NCBI GenBank assembly: GCA_003225075.1
Contig: QIAP01000049.1
Coordinates: 1 to 61,214 of the forward strand
Source: Acidobacteriota bacterium
GTDB taxonomy: Bacteria > Acidobacteriota > Terriglobia > Terriglobales > Acidobacteriaceae
Direction of reading: 5' to 3'
DNA length: 61,214 nt
In this document: one piece after another, positions 34,039 to 45,178 of the stretch
Layout: each line of letters opens with the position of its first letter
Numbering within the stretch: position 1 is the first letter of the stretch
Notes under the pieces: generated by a model
Seen by the model: the letters and a program-made list of their open reading frames with translations, nothing else
What the model was told of the DNA's origin: nothing
Database searches by the model: none
Made by a program: the position numbers and the translations under genes

Positions 34039-36084
34039 CTACCACACTCGGCAGGCGTTCTCCCGCACCATGGGCTGTCCGGCTTTGCAACCCCAGGCCT
34101 GCTGAAATTCCGGCATGTTCTCTACTACTCCGTTGACCCGGTAGCGTCCGGGAGAGTGTGGATCAACGTTCACCAGCATGCGGGAAAGCTCCGGACGCCG
34201 CTTTTCGCACCATACTCGTCCAAAGCCGAGGAAGAAGCGTTGCTCGGGCGTGTAGCTATCGATCTTCTCGCCATGCCTGCCGCTCTCGCCGAGCATTTCG
34301 CGGAGCGCCATCAACGCAATTCGGGCACCGCCATTGTCGGCCGTATTCTCTCCCAGCGTCAGCTTGCCATTAAGCTTCAGGTCATCGATAGCAACGAAAT
34401 TGCCGTACTCATCAGCCACGCAGCTTGCGCGTTTTTCAAACTCCTTGCCGTCCTGTTCCGTCCACCAGTCACGCAAATTGCCTTGCGGATCGAACTTTCG
34501 CCCCTGGTCGTCGAAGCCATGCGTCAATTCGTGACCGATTACCAGGCCGATACCGCCAAAGTTGATGGCGTCATCCATGCTTTTATCGAAGAACGGCGGC
34601 TGCAGAATTCCGGCGGGAAAAACGATTTCATTTCGTGAGCCGCTGTAGTAGGCATTCACAGTCGGTGGTGTCATGCCCCATTCTTTCCGGTCAAGCGGCT
34701 TGCTGATCTTCGCGATCTGGCGCTTCGATTCGAATTCATTGGCCCGTAGGAAATTTCCAATCAGGTCTCCGCGCTCTACCATCAGCGAACTGTAGTCTCG
34801 CCACACATCGGGATAGCCAATCTTATTGCGAATGGCATCGAGCTTAAGCTTGGCCTGTTTCTTGGTGTCTTCCGACATCCAAGGCAAGCCACGAATGTCC
34901 TGATCCAGGGACTTCTCGAGAGACTTCACCATCTTCAGCATGCGCTGTTTGCCGTCGGCGCCAAATGTGATATCCACATACTTCTGACCCAAAGCCTCGC
35001 CCAACGCCTGATCGGTCGCATCCACGCAGCGTTTCCAGCGATCCTGAATCTCTGCCTGTCCGTTAAGGTGCTGTTGCATTTTGAAGTTTGCGTCGACAAA
35101 AGGTTTTGAAAGCCACGGCGCTGCCGAATCCAGCAGATGCCAACTCACATAGGTCTTCCAGGCGTCAAGCGACTCAGACTCGATTACCGCATTCACCTGT
35201 TTGAAGAATTCAGGATTCGCGACGTTGAGCTCTGTAAAGCTGGGCGTGCCCATATCTCTAAAGTAACGATCCAGATAAAAGTTCGAGGCCAATGTGAACG
35301 CTTGATCCCGACTCATTTTATGGTCGCGATTCTTGGGATCACGTCGCGCCGTGCGGTCCATCGATGCTTTCGCTAGCGCTGTTTCAATGCGCAGGATTGT
35401 CTGGGCCGACACCGCCGCTTGCTGGGGGGATTGCCCCGCAAGGGTGAACATCTGGGTCGCATAATCGGTCAGATGCTTGCGCATCTCACTCATCTTGGCG
35501 TCGTCTTTGATGTAGTAATCGCGATCGGGGAGCGTCAATCCGCCCTGATCCACATAAGCGATTACCATCTCGGCATTGTGCAGGTCGGGCGCGGAATAGA
35601 ACCTGAACAACGGGTTCGGTCCCATCAGGTGCACGCGGGCAATTGCATCGATCAGTGCGTTCTTATCGTTCACTGCGGCAATGCGAGCCAGTTCGGGCTT
35701 CAGAGGATCGAGGCCTTTCGCGTCCACCGCCCTGTCGTCCATGCAGGAGCTGTAGTAATCGCCAATCTTCTGCTCAACCGGGCTGCGACTTGCGTCATTC
35801 ACAGAAGCTTTTTGCAGAATGTCACGTTCCGTGACAAGGTTCCGCTCGTAAAGCTCGGTAAAGCTCACCCACTCCGTCTGGTCGGCGGGAATCTCGGTAT
35901 TCTTCAGCCAGTTGCCGCAGGCGTATTGATAAAAGTCAACACAGGGGTCAGTCGTTTTATCGATGTTTTCGATGCTGAATCCGGCTGAGGGCTTCGTTCC
36001 GGCTGGTTTCGTGGCAGGAGAAGGCTGTGCAAAGCTGAGAACGGCGCAAAGCAAAATATGTACGGCCACGTTAGAAAAGCGCAT
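34039..36084 (-). CDS. Secreted M13 family zinc metallopeptidase (neprilysin/PepO type)
   Basis: 681 residues. The signal peptide ends near SFA-QP. The N-terminal helical domain begins with DPCVDFYQYACGNW; the C-terminal catalytic domain has the zinc motif GHELTHGFDD and the third-ligand/ENTADNGG motif, plus NAYYSG, and terminates in the family's CxxW-like CRVW. Full length, so likely active. The family cleaves oligopeptides on the N-side of hydrophobic residues; here it would act in the periplasm or outside. Divergent from thiC. Confidence 0.95.
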   Translation of the reverse strand: MRFSNVAVHILLCAVLSFAQPSPATKPAGTKPSAGFSIENIDKTTDPCVDFYQYACGNWLKNTEIPADQTEWVSFTELYERNLVTERDILQKASVNDASRSPVEQKIGDYYSSCMDDRAVDAKGLDPLKPELARIAAVNDKNALIDAIARVHLMGPNPLFRFYSAPDLHNAEMVIAYVDQGGLTLPDRDYYIKDDAKMSEMRKHLTDYATQMFTLAGQSPQQAAVSAQTILRIETALAKASMDRTARRDPKNRDHKMSRDQAFTLASNFYLDRYFRDMGTPSFTELNVANPEFFKQVNAVIESESLDAWKTYVSWHLLDSAAPWLSKPFVDANFKMQQHLNGQAEIQDRWKRCVDATDQALGEALGQKYVDITFGADGKQRMLKMVKSLEKSLDQDIRGLPWMSEDTKKQAKLKLDAIRNKIGYPDVWRDYSSLMVERGDLIGNFLRANEFESKRQIAKISKPLDRKEWGMTPPTVNAYYSGSRNEIVFPAGILQPPFFDKSMDDAINFGGIGLVIGHELTHGFDDQGRKFDPQGNLRDWWTEQDGKEFEKRASCVADEYGNFVAIDDLKLNGKLTLGENTADNGGARIALMALREMLGESGRHGEKIDSYTPEQRFFLGFGRVWCEKRRPELSRMLVNVDPHSPGRYRVNGVVENMPEFQQAWGCKAGQPMVRENACRVW

Positions 36085-36290
36085 CGTATGCCCTCGTTTG
36101 AACAGAATGGTGATTTTAGGCCCGGAAGCTTAGACGATCAACTGCGTGAACGTTATAGTTGTTGCTCATTATCCTCGTTTGGCACGTAACAAGTGCTCGC
36201 CCGCTGATGCAACCGTGAAATTTCTAATCGCAGCCAGTGCCGAACTATTTTTCCGGTAGTCGATGATGAAACGCTCGTTATCACGCAGCG

Positions 36291-36296
36291 TATAAT
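36291..36296 (+). promoter_or_regulatory. Candidate -10 element for thiC
   Basis: A perfect TATAAT 37 bases before the preferred thiC ATG; the -35 position (GAAACG) is poor. It would leave a leader of only about 30 bases, and no thi-box (CTGAGA, CCTGATCTGG-like) is visible between 36085 and 36332. Confidence 0.35.
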
Positions 36297-36317
36297 AAAT
36301 TCTTGGATATCGCGTAA

Positions 36318-37793
<1,476 letters not shown>

Positions 37794-37832
37794 GACGGAT
37801 GCTGTCTTACGGGGAGAGGACGCGGCTTCCGA

Positions 37833-40709
37833 CTAGGTTCCAGCAGCGCTAGCCGCTGCTTCCGGTGCTACACCTCCATTCAACGCGAGCGTGATTTTCG
37901 CTTCGATGTCTTGCCTTGCCGCCGTAGCGATGTACTCGCCCAACGCGCGGTAGCTCTCAAACTGCACCTCGTTAAACCATTGATCGGCGGTTGACTGATG
38001 AGGAAAATCTGGATGCTCCTCGGCGTAGCTCCTCACTCCTGCCGCCAGACGAGCAGCAAGAGGGGCCTTGACATCATCCACCGGAAGGCTTGCCTTCACG
38101 TAGATCAACATTCCGCGGTCTGCAGGGTCCGGCCCGTAGTAAATGTCGCCAATCGTATAGTTCTTCACGCTCACACATTGCCCGCTCTGAGGCTTGATGT
38201 CAGAGACGCTGATCTTGATATCCACACCGAAATCGGTGCGGCACTTTTCGATGACGCCCATTAAGTCTGCACAACTATAGGCCCCGTCCGCACCGCTGTC
38301 ACAGGCCATGATCAGCCGGCAGCGACGTTTAACCAACTCATAAATCGCGAGGTTCTCGAAGTGTCCACCATCTGAAAGGTAGACGTAATTACTCTCCTCG
38401 TTGCTCTCGGCTACCAATTCAGAAAGAAGGTATACCAGCCCCAGGCGCGGCCCCGGACTTTTCCATGTCTTCCAACGCCTGGGATTTCCCATCCACCACC
38501 CCAGACGGACATCGAATAGAGTCATGAAGAAAGCGGTGGCCGGTGAAGTGTAGTGTCCCATGTTGGGGCTAGCCGCTGCCCCAGAGATGGCCATGGCCGT
38601 TCCTAGCGAGATCCCCTGATTTGACCCCAGCTTGTCTTTTCGTCCGAGTGCGGTGGGCAGATAAGAACCCGCGGGTGGATTACCAGATGTTGAGCCGAGA
38701 TCATAGCCGCAATACAGCGGCGTAAAAACGAATGACTTGGCTTTCCGCTCCTGAAATCCAAGTTCTCCACCGTGGGTTGCGTTCAAGGCAGCATTCAGGA
38801 TCGGATAGGGACCGGGATACCCATCCTTTAGTTCCCCCAGTGCCACATCGTCTTTCGGATCGAAACCCGTAAATGACTGCGGCCTGCGAGCGGCGTTGGA
38901 AGCTCCCAGATAGCAGCGCACCAGGCGATTGCGGTAGAAGTGATGCATGGAGAAGTCGTTCACGTCCACGCGCCACGACAGGATGCCCGCTAATGCGATT
39001 AATCCAAGGGGGGCGGCCAGAACGTATTCCCAATTAGATGTCCCCTTAGACAGAATCTGCCAGTACAGGTTCTTGACGACATCCGCAGGAAGGTGGGCCG
39101 CTGGAAAATTCGCGGGTGTCCACAGCGTTATGGTTTCACTCCTTAATAGAAACCATCCCATGAGCACGTGAATTACGGTGGAAAGGATGATCAGCAACCC
39201 AGCGGCGAAAACATAAGGGGCGACCTTCGCGATGATTTGCAGAGCGCGAGGTGACTTCAACAGGCCCGCCAACGTGAACTTGCTATCAGCTTTCTGGCCC
39301 GGAATGATCTTTTCGACGCCACTCTTTTCACTCTTACTCGCGGGTATACCAGCCAGGATGGAAGCGATCCAAGCCATTGCGGCGGCGATGTTCACGCTTC
39401 CCCCGACCGCCCCTTTACCAAGAAGAAGCCTAACGGCCAATGGTCCGAAGATTACAATTCCAAACACCACCAACCAGGTAATCATCGTCACCAACAGGCG
39501 GCCGCCCGCACGAGCCCACCATTCCCGCACCAAGTCAACACAGCCTCGCCCCAAAAGCCCAAGTTGTAGCACCGCTATGAACTGCAATAGCAGCATGACT
39601 GTTACTGTTCCAAAAATTACCACCCGCCAAATATTCTGATCATTTGGTGGAACAGCTCCCATATACCAGGCATAGCGGTTTAACAGGTATCCCCCCAAGG
39701 CGCCCGCACCGGCTGCCGAAAATATAAGCGCCGGCCACGAGATCACGGGCTCTTCAGACTTCTTGTCGTCTGATTCCTTCTCTTCTGGTTTACCCGGGTC
39801 GGGAGTAGTTCTCGAAGTTCCAAACATCAGAAATGCGAGGAGCCAGGTGCCCGTGTAATAGACCGCCGCGCCGGGGATCCAATACTGAAGCGTCCCACGG
39901 GCGATCCCGTCCCACCTCCACATGCCGATGTTGAACAGCAGTGCGGCAAAAAAGAATAGCGCCATTGATAACGCTACTCGATTTCGAAGAAACCAATTGC
40001 TTTGCTGGTGCTCCCATGGCGTGAAATCCATCATGCTTCTGGCCATACAAAGAGTAGCAACCAATACCAGGCAGGCTCCGGCGATGAGAGAGAACTGCGG
40101 ATGGGGCAGGAGATCATCGCGCGTGGCGAGCACCAGCACGGACGGCAACAAGATCATTCCTGACAGGAAGAGGACCAGCACAATGAAATTGAGAATGACA
40201 TTCCTCAGCCATGTCCCCACCATGGCTCCTGCATCTGCTGAAAATAGGCCCGTTTGTGGTGTCAGATAATTGGCGTAATTGCGTAACCAGTGGACCGGAG
40301 CATATTCGGCAGGTTCACCAATCTTGTATTGCTTGCGGCATAGCGCCTCCTCCACGGGAGTGAACTTTCCAGGAGGGTCCCATCTTTGAATGATCGCAGC
40401 CAGCCATGAGCCGATGTATCCACCGCCCGACACCGTGGAAAGGTAATCGAACTTGCTCAACAATCCCTTCGCCGCGAGACCTTGCAGTATGCCGAGATTG
40501 AAAGTGGCGCTGCGGATGCCGCCGCCGGAGAATGCCAGTCCAATCAAACTGTCCTTGGCCGGTGCAGCGTGTGTCACGCCGCGGGCCTCGCGCGACCTCT
40601 CGATCTGTTCCAGTTCGTCAGTAAAAACTCGCGTGAAGGTGACAGAGGTTGGCTTGTTCTTTTTTACTGCGGATGGTTTCCCAGCTATGGGAGCTGCGCT
40701 TTTAGACAT
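37833..40709 (-). CDS. Membrane-inserted patatin-like phospholipase
   Basis: 958 residues. The N-terminus carries the patatin oxyanion loop SGGGIRS (61-67) and the nucleophile elbow TVSGGGYIG with Ser94. About 600 residues of largely hydrophobic sequence follow, with eight to ten membrane helices (roughly 165-600). The C-terminus returns to the patatin fold with the catalytic Asp780 in YLSDGGHFENLAIYEL. The dyad Ser94/Asp780 is therefore split by a membrane domain. The elbow has Thr rather than the first Gly of GxSxG. Probably a lipid acyl hydrolase acting at the inner membrane; substrate unknown. Convergent with thiC. Confidence 0.85.
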   Translation of the reverse strand: MSKSAAPIAGKPSAVKKNKPTSVTFTRVFTDELEQIERSREARGVTHAAPAKDSLIGLAFSGGGIRSATFNLGILQGLAAKGLLSKFDYLSTVSGGGYIGSWLAAIIQRWDPPGKFTPVEEALCRKQYKIGEPAEYAPVHWLRNYANYLTPQTGLFSADAGAMVGTWLRNVILNFIVLVLFLSGMILLPSVLVLATRDDLLPHPQFSLIAGACLVLVATLCMARSMMDFTPWEHQQSNWFLRNRVALSMALFFFAALLFNIGMWRWDGIARGTLQYWIPGAAVYYTGTWLLAFLMFGTSRTTPDPGKPEEKESDDKKSEEPVISWPALIFSAAGAGALGGYLLNRYAWYMGAVPPNDQNIWRVVIFGTVTVMLLLQFIAVLQLGLLGRGCVDLVREWWARAGGRLLVTMITWLVVFGIVIFGPLAVRLLLGKGAVGGSVNIAAAMAWIASILAGIPASKSEKSGVEKIIPGQKADSKFTLAGLLKSPRALQIIAKVAPYVFAAGLLIILSTVIHVLMGWFLLRSETITLWTPANFPAAHLPADVVKNLYWQILSKGTSNWEYVLAAPLGLIALAGILSWRVDVNDFSMHHFYRNRLVRCYLGASNAARRPQSFTGFDPKDDVALGELKDGYPGPYPILNAALNATHGGELGFQERKAKSFVFTPLYCGYDLGSTSGNPPAGSYLPTALGRKDKLGSNQGISLGTAMAISGAAASPNMGHYTSPATAFFMTLFDVRLGWWMGNPRRWKTWKSPGPRLGLVYLLSELVAESNEESNYVYLSDGGHFENLAIYELVKRRCRLIMACDSGADGAYSCADLMGVIEKCRTDFGVDIKISVSDIKPQSGQCVSVKNYTIGDIYYGPDPADRGMLIYVKASLPVDDVKAPLAARLAAGVRSYAEEHPDFPHQSTADQWFNEVQFESYRALGEYIATAARQDIEAKITLALNGGVAPEAAASAAGT

Positions 40710-40910
40710 AAGAACCCTCGCGCCCCCTCAATACTTGCAGACGAGGAAAGTAGCAGAACCGGTGTGGAAGTCAAGAGGAAAAACGGCACAAATACTTCAC
40801 TGACTTTTGTCACTTTTCGTGCGTTTCGAGGCCTTGGGGTAGCATTCTGCAAAAGTGGGCTGCCGTGGAGTACTTCATGGCCGAAGATTGGAAGCGGCTA
40901 ATGAAACTGC

Positions 40911-40922
40911 GGTTCTAGAACC
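40911..40922. repeat. Perfect 12-base palindrome
   Basis: GGTTCTAGAACC lies in the 240-base gap upstream of the patatin gene and downstream of the heptad-repeat gene. It could be a binding site; no further support. Confidence 0.25.
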
Positions 40923-40951
40923 AGATCAGAGTGCCTGGAACCTGAGACATC

Positions 40952-42187
40952 TCAATGCAAATCAGAATAGTGCTTGACGTCGGAACTCTGTGCGGAGTGT
41001 TGTTTGGCTGGAGCCGTGGACCTCTTCCCAAAATAACGCACTATCACTTCCGGTTCGCCGGAACGACGTGGTGGAGTCGCTTTAGCAGCAACGGTTGAAG
41101 TGGATGCTTCCGCGTTCGTGACCAATTCGCCGATTAGCGATCCGGCCGGAATCGCTTGCGCCGCCGGTTTGATTGCGGCTCGCGGGGGTAGTCTATCGGC
41201 GTGTTTGGTCACCGCTGGTGCAAATGGAACTTGTTGTTCAGCTTGACCCGATGGATGGACGATGCCGGCAGGCAATGGTGCTCTGCGATGAGCAATTGGT
41301 CCGATCAGCAAGACAAAAACCGCCAGGGCAGCACAGCCGGTGGCAACCTTCCAGAAAAACACGTCCGAACGCGCCCTGTCAGCCAGTCCCCGCGCTTGCT
41401 GCAGCGCGTACTCCACACCTGAAAGAATCGGTTGCCTGAGCCTCTTCGTGTATCGAACGACATATTGCGACTGTCGGAACCTAAATCTTTGATGTCGCAA
41501 CATCTCACGGGTTTGTCGAAGCACTACCTTTGATCTACGAAGTGCGATCTGTGATCTTCCCACCACTATCTTTGATTGTCCGACCGCATATTGCCCGGAG
41601 ACCGCCGCCAATCTGGCGGAGGCGAGCCTCAGGGAGCGAGCCGCCTTTGCCACTGACCGCGCTTTCTTCACCCCTGCTTGGGTGATGAGATCAAAATCTA
41701 CACCAGGAAGCACGGCTTTCCCCGGTGGCGATTGGGTTTCGTTTCGCACGTGCTCCGTTCGGCACACCTCAACAGTTATGGCTTCGGTCGAGTGCCCACG
41801 TGGCTGCACCTTGATCACTGGAGGTTCAGCGATACCAGGAATCTCCGCTGCGGTTCCCTCAGAGCCTGGCGCAATTTCGCTTTTGGTATCGGAAAGCGCC
41901 GACGCGGCAGCAACGGAATTCTGTGCCACTGCGCTGACGTTTTCGGGACGAGTTGTCACAGCCTGAGAGGCGAGGGCTTCGGACCGCAACATGCCGGCGG
42001 GCGCCACAGCCGAATTCTCATTGCTCTTTAATGGCGCTGGTTCGTGAAGGAATGGAATCACTGCGATGGGTACGTTCGACATAACGCCAGGCTGCGCGCT
42101 TTGGATCTCAAAGCCACGGGCCCGCAGTTGTGACGCAATCTCCTGCGATTCTTCCGTGGAACGTGCGACGATACGTGCCAGTGGCAT
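40952..42187 (-). CDS. Heptad-repeat single-pass membrane protein, function unknown
   Basis: About 411 residues from the ATG at 42187; a longer reading from 42232 is possible, and neither start has a clear Shine-Dalgarno. The N-terminus (about residues 4-35) looks like a small folded domain; a Pro/Ala/Ser-rich linker follows. About residues 205-252 are seven consecutive heptads of the form [ST]-[KQR]-x-[AVL]-[VL]-[RG]-[RQHY], strongly basic. Then come one membrane helix (VATGCAALAVFVLLIGPIA, about 281-300) and a disordered tail. I do not recognise the family. The basic heptads next to a membrane helix suggest contact with lipid, polymer or nucleic acid. Confidence 0.7.
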   Translation of the reverse strand: MPLARIVARSTEESQEIASQLRARGFEIQSAQPGVMSNVPIAVIPFLHEPAPLKSNENSAVAPAGMLRSEALASQAVTTRPENVSAVAQNSVAAASALSDTKSEIAPGSEGTAAEIPGIAEPPVIKVQPRGHSTEAITVEVCRTEHVRNETQSPPGKAVLPGVDFDLITQAGVKKARSVAKAARSLRLASARLAAVSGQYAVGQSKIVVGRSQIALRRSKVVLRQTREMLRHQRFRFRQSQYVVRYTKRLRQPILSGVEYALQQARGLADRARSDVFFWKVATGCAALAVFVLLIGPIAHRRAPLPAGIVHPSGQAEQQVPFAPAVTKHADRLPPRAAIKPAAQAIPAGSLIGELVTNAEASTSTVAAKATPPRRSGEPEVIVRYFGKRSTAPAKQHSAQSSDVKHYSDLH

Positions 42188-42368
42188 ACGCTTCAAGTGG
42201 ATGGTACGTACTGAAAAGAAACTCGGCGCCAACTACCGCAGGGATTTCTCTTGGCACCCTCCCGCGGCCCTTAGACGCGCTTGCGGACATCTCAGTTTAC
42301 TGCAATCACAAAAAAAATCGGAACAACAAATCTCCGCGTCGCAGAAGTGAAAACTTTTGCAGCAAGTG

Positions 42369-44540
42369 TCAACGATAGCCATTCAGAACCTTAGCCGCAC
42401 GGTCTAACGCGGCGGCTAATACCGCGATTTGTTGCCCAGTCTGCTCGGGGTTCCCCTTATCTATAGCCTCGTTTACCCCAGGAATGACTACCGCGGCATA
42501 TCCCGTGTATCGTCCCGGAGCATAGATCGCATGCCGATACCAGGTACGATCCGGCAACCCGTCGGGAATCAATAGCGCGCGTTCGGCTTTGCGCAATGTC
42601 TGGTTGAGGTTCGTGGGATTAACCCGCAGTTTTCTCTGCTTATCGGCGATTTTTGAGCCAGCTTCTTGAAAATGACGGGCGGCCTCGGTCGCGGTGGTAA
42701 AGTTAGGCGTTCTGTTCCCGAATTTGGTTTCTGCTTTCTTCTTCGCAGCGTCTATGTAGGCAGCAATTTCCTTTCCATATTCTTCGTAGTCATAGGGCAG
42801 CACATCAGAATCTGCCATGCGCAACACTTCCAGCCCGTACACGCGAGCCATTTCTTGTTCGTAGGTGAAATCGGGATCACCAAATTTCTTGAACCAGTTG
42901 AAGTTATCGAACGCGGAGTGATAAACGCCATACGGGCCGGTTGAACCAATGTCCGTCGACGGCACCCCCAAATGCTGCAAAAATACCGTGTAGTCTGACC
43001 CGCTCCCCAAATCACCTACCGGTACATCAGCCGTAGTCTGCGCCTCGGGAGGACGATACGTTCCACCGCTGGCCTCCTCCTGCGGCCCTGCACCGGCTTT
43101 ATTAGCCTTTCCCCAAGCCTCATACACTGTGCCCCCCTTGGGGCTGGGTACGGCTTTGGTCACCTCACGAATGAATTGTTTCAGGCTTGGTACCGACGAC
43201 GCCCCAAACTTCGGTCCGGAAACCGCTACGTCCACGTTGAAGTATGCGGCCGCGTTGGCTAACTCGTCTGCGTGCTGCTCACCCCACTCCGTCGAGCCGA
43301 TCAGACCTTGTTCCTCAGCATCCCAACTCCCGAAAACAATCGTCCGCTTTGGCTTCCAGCCTGATTTAAGCAACTCGCCGATCCCGTGTACCGTCTCCAG
43401 CATCGCCGCCGTGCCGCTGTTGGGATCTACCGCGCCATAGACCCACGCGTCCCTATGATTTCCCGCCACGACCCACTCATCCGGCCATTCGCTTCCGCGA
43501 ACTAGCCCCGTTACATCCCAAATAGTGCGGAACTGATAATCCTGCTTCAAATGAATCTTCACTTTAGCGGGGCCGGGCCCCACATGGTAGGTAAAAGGTA
43601 GTGCTCCTTGCCAGTCGCGGGGAGAGTCCGGCCCGCCAAGGTGCTGCAGAATCGGCCAGGCATCAGCATAGGAGAGCGGGGTTGTCGGAATTTTCGGCAT
43701 CTGCAAAGATTGCTCCGCCGGGACTCGTTTTGAATCGGGCAGCGACGTCACGGACGCCACACCTGGCGTTGTGGGATCACCTGCAAACTCGAACATGTAG
43801 CCGATCGAGCCGCGCTGCGCCCCGGTGTCAGGACGCCACGGGCCCTGCGGATATTTATCGCCCCGACGCCACCCGTCGTCGGCCGGATCGGAATAGATGA
43901 GCACGCCCGCCGCCCCGCGCTCCTGAGCTACAAACGCTTTCACTCCCCGAAAGTTTTGCCCATAGCGCACCACCACAATCTTTCCTCGCACATCTACCTT
44001 CATCTGCTCGAGTTTCTGAAAATCCTCTGGCGAACCATAATTCGCATACACCACATCCCCTTCTATATCCCCTGACGGGGACATCGCGTTGTAAGGAGTG
44101 ATCACGCGCGGATCATCCTGAAAGGGGTCTCCCTCCACGTGCTCGCGGGTTGGCCCATGCATCTTGACGCCATCCGGAGCAGTCACGTCCACGCTGATTT
44201 CTGATGGATAGTTGAACCAGACGCGGTACTCGATGATTTCTGTATTCAGCCCAGCCTCACGGAATTCTTTCGCCACATACTCCGCCGTAGCCTTGTCTTC
44301 CGGCGATCCCGCAACATGGGGGGCCTGGGTCAAAATACGCAAGTGCTCCTCCGCAAGTTTAGGATCGGGCACCGCCAAAAATCGAGATTCCAGGGTCATT
44401 TCGACAGTAGGATCGCGGAAACCAAAGATTTGCGACTGCGTTCTCGGAGATTCGCCGGGTGGCGGTCCCCCAGCCTCAGTCGTGGCAATGCTGAACGAAA
44501 GAAGAATGAAAACGACGAATACTTCGGGGAAGATTCTCAA
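42369..44540 (-). CDS. M28 family zinc peptidase (glutamate carboxypeptidase II-like)
   Basis: 723 residues. The TTG start at 44540 has GGAG 5 bases upstream and gives a signal peptide (VFVVFILLSFSIA). Domain order: M28 N-terminal part, PA domain insert (about 150-270), M28 catalytic core (NHRDAWVYGAVDPNSGTAAM, GSWDAEEQGLIGS, GSDYTVFLQHLG) and a C-terminal helical dimerisation domain. This is the transferrin-receptor/NAALADase arrangement. Two-zinc ligands His, Asp and Glu are present. It releases C-terminal acidic or other residues from peptides outside the cytoplasm. The peroxiredoxin-like gene lies just upstream on the same strand. Confidence 0.93.
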   Translation of the reverse strand: MRIFPEVFVVFILLSFSIATTEAGGPPPGESPRTQSQIFGFRDPTVEMTLESRFLAVPDPKLAEEHLRILTQAPHVAGSPEDKATAEYVAKEFREAGLNTEIIEYRVWFNYPSEISVDVTAPDGVKMHGPTREHVEGDPFQDDPRVITPYNAMSPSGDIEGDVVYANYGSPEDFQKLEQMKVDVRGKIVVVRYGQNFRGVKAFVAQERGAAGVLIYSDPADDGWRRGDKYPQGPWRPDTGAQRGSIGYMFEFAGDPTTPGVASVTSLPDSKRVPAEQSLQMPKIPTTPLSYADAWPILQHLGGPDSPRDWQGALPFTYHVGPGPAKVKIHLKQDYQFRTIWDVTGLVRGSEWPDEWVVAGNHRDAWVYGAVDPNSGTAAMLETVHGIGELLKSGWKPKRTIVFGSWDAEEQGLIGSTEWGEQHADELANAAAYFNVDVAVSGPKFGASSVPSLKQFIREVTKAVPSPKGGTVYEAWGKANKAGAGPQEEASGGTYRPPEAQTTADVPVGDLGSGSDYTVFLQHLGVPSTDIGSTGPYGVYHSAFDNFNWFKKFGDPDFTYEQEMARVYGLEVLRMADSDVLPYDYEEYGKEIAAYIDAAKKKAETKFGNRTPNFTTATEAARHFQEAGSKIADKQRKLRVNPTNLNQTLRKAERALLIPDGLPDRTWYRHAIYAPGRYTGYAAVVIPGVNEAIDKGNPEQTGQQIAVLAAALDRAAKVLNGYR

Positions 44541-44591
44541 TTGTGCTCCAGCAGTTTTGTTGTCAATTCCTGATCACGGACTCCGTCACAC

Positions 44592-45101
44592 TCACAGCCT
44601 GCCTAACGTCTCCAGCGCTTCATCCAGTTCGGGCGCCTGTTCCAGTGTATAAATTTTGCGAAATGCAATCCTTCCGTTTCTATCCACGACAAAAATCCCC
44701 CGTTCGCTCGCACCCGCATAGGGTTCCTGCTCCCTGAACACGCCATATTTGCGGCTCACTTCGCCATGCGGCCAGAAATCGCTGCATAGTGGAAAATCGA
44801 GTGGTCCGATCTCACGTTCCCAGGCTGTCGTATTCATGATCGAATCCACACTAATGCCCACGACTTCCGCCCCACGCAGCGCAACTTTTTCCCGCTCCAC
44901 CTGATACTTCACTATCTGATTCGCGCTGACCGGATCCCAATTGAGCGGATAAAATGCAAGAACTAAAGTTTTCTTCGCGTTCTGCTCACTCAGACGAAAC
45001 CTTTTCTTTACGCCTGCGAACAGCGCTGGCAGGTCGAAGTCGGGCGCCAAATCGCCCAACTGCGGTCCGGCAACCGGATGTGCGGACAAGACACCTCCCA
45101 C
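44592..45101 (-). CDS. Peroxiredoxin-fold protein lacking the peroxidatic cysteine
   Basis: 169 residues of AhpC/TSA type from a GTG at 45101 (GGGAGG 8 bases upstream). The fold motifs are conserved: GDLAPDFDLPA, LVLAFYPLNWDPVSANQ, VVGISVDSI, FPLCSDFWPHGEVSRKYGV and ERGIFVVDRNG. In the family the FYP..W.PVC.NQ motif carries the peroxidatic Cys; here it is Ser59 (codon AGC). The only Cys is Cys106 in FPLCSDFW. Peroxidase activity by the normal mechanism is unlikely. It could be a sensor, chaperone or catalytically altered form. Divergent from the methyltransferase gene. Confidence 0.9.
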   Translation of the reverse strand: MGGVLSAHPVAGPQLGDLAPDFDLPALFAGVKKRFRLSEQNAKKTLVLAFYPLNWDPVSANQIVKYQVEREKVALRGAEVVGISVDSIMNTTAWEREIGPLDFPLCSDFWPHGEVSRKYGVFREQEPYAGASERGIFVVDRNGRIAFRKIYTLEQAPELDEALETLGRL

Positions 45102-45178
45102 GCGAAGGTCCTCCCAGAAGAAACGAAGATTTTACTACCTGCCGGAAAAGTGAGCTCGCCCCGCGCTAAACTAATTTC

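Noticed and set aside
36172-36200. TTTGGCACGTAACAAGTGCTC as a sigma-54 promoter for thiC
   Set aside because: Spacing is two bases too long; it is better explained as a small GCAC/GTGC inverted repeat.
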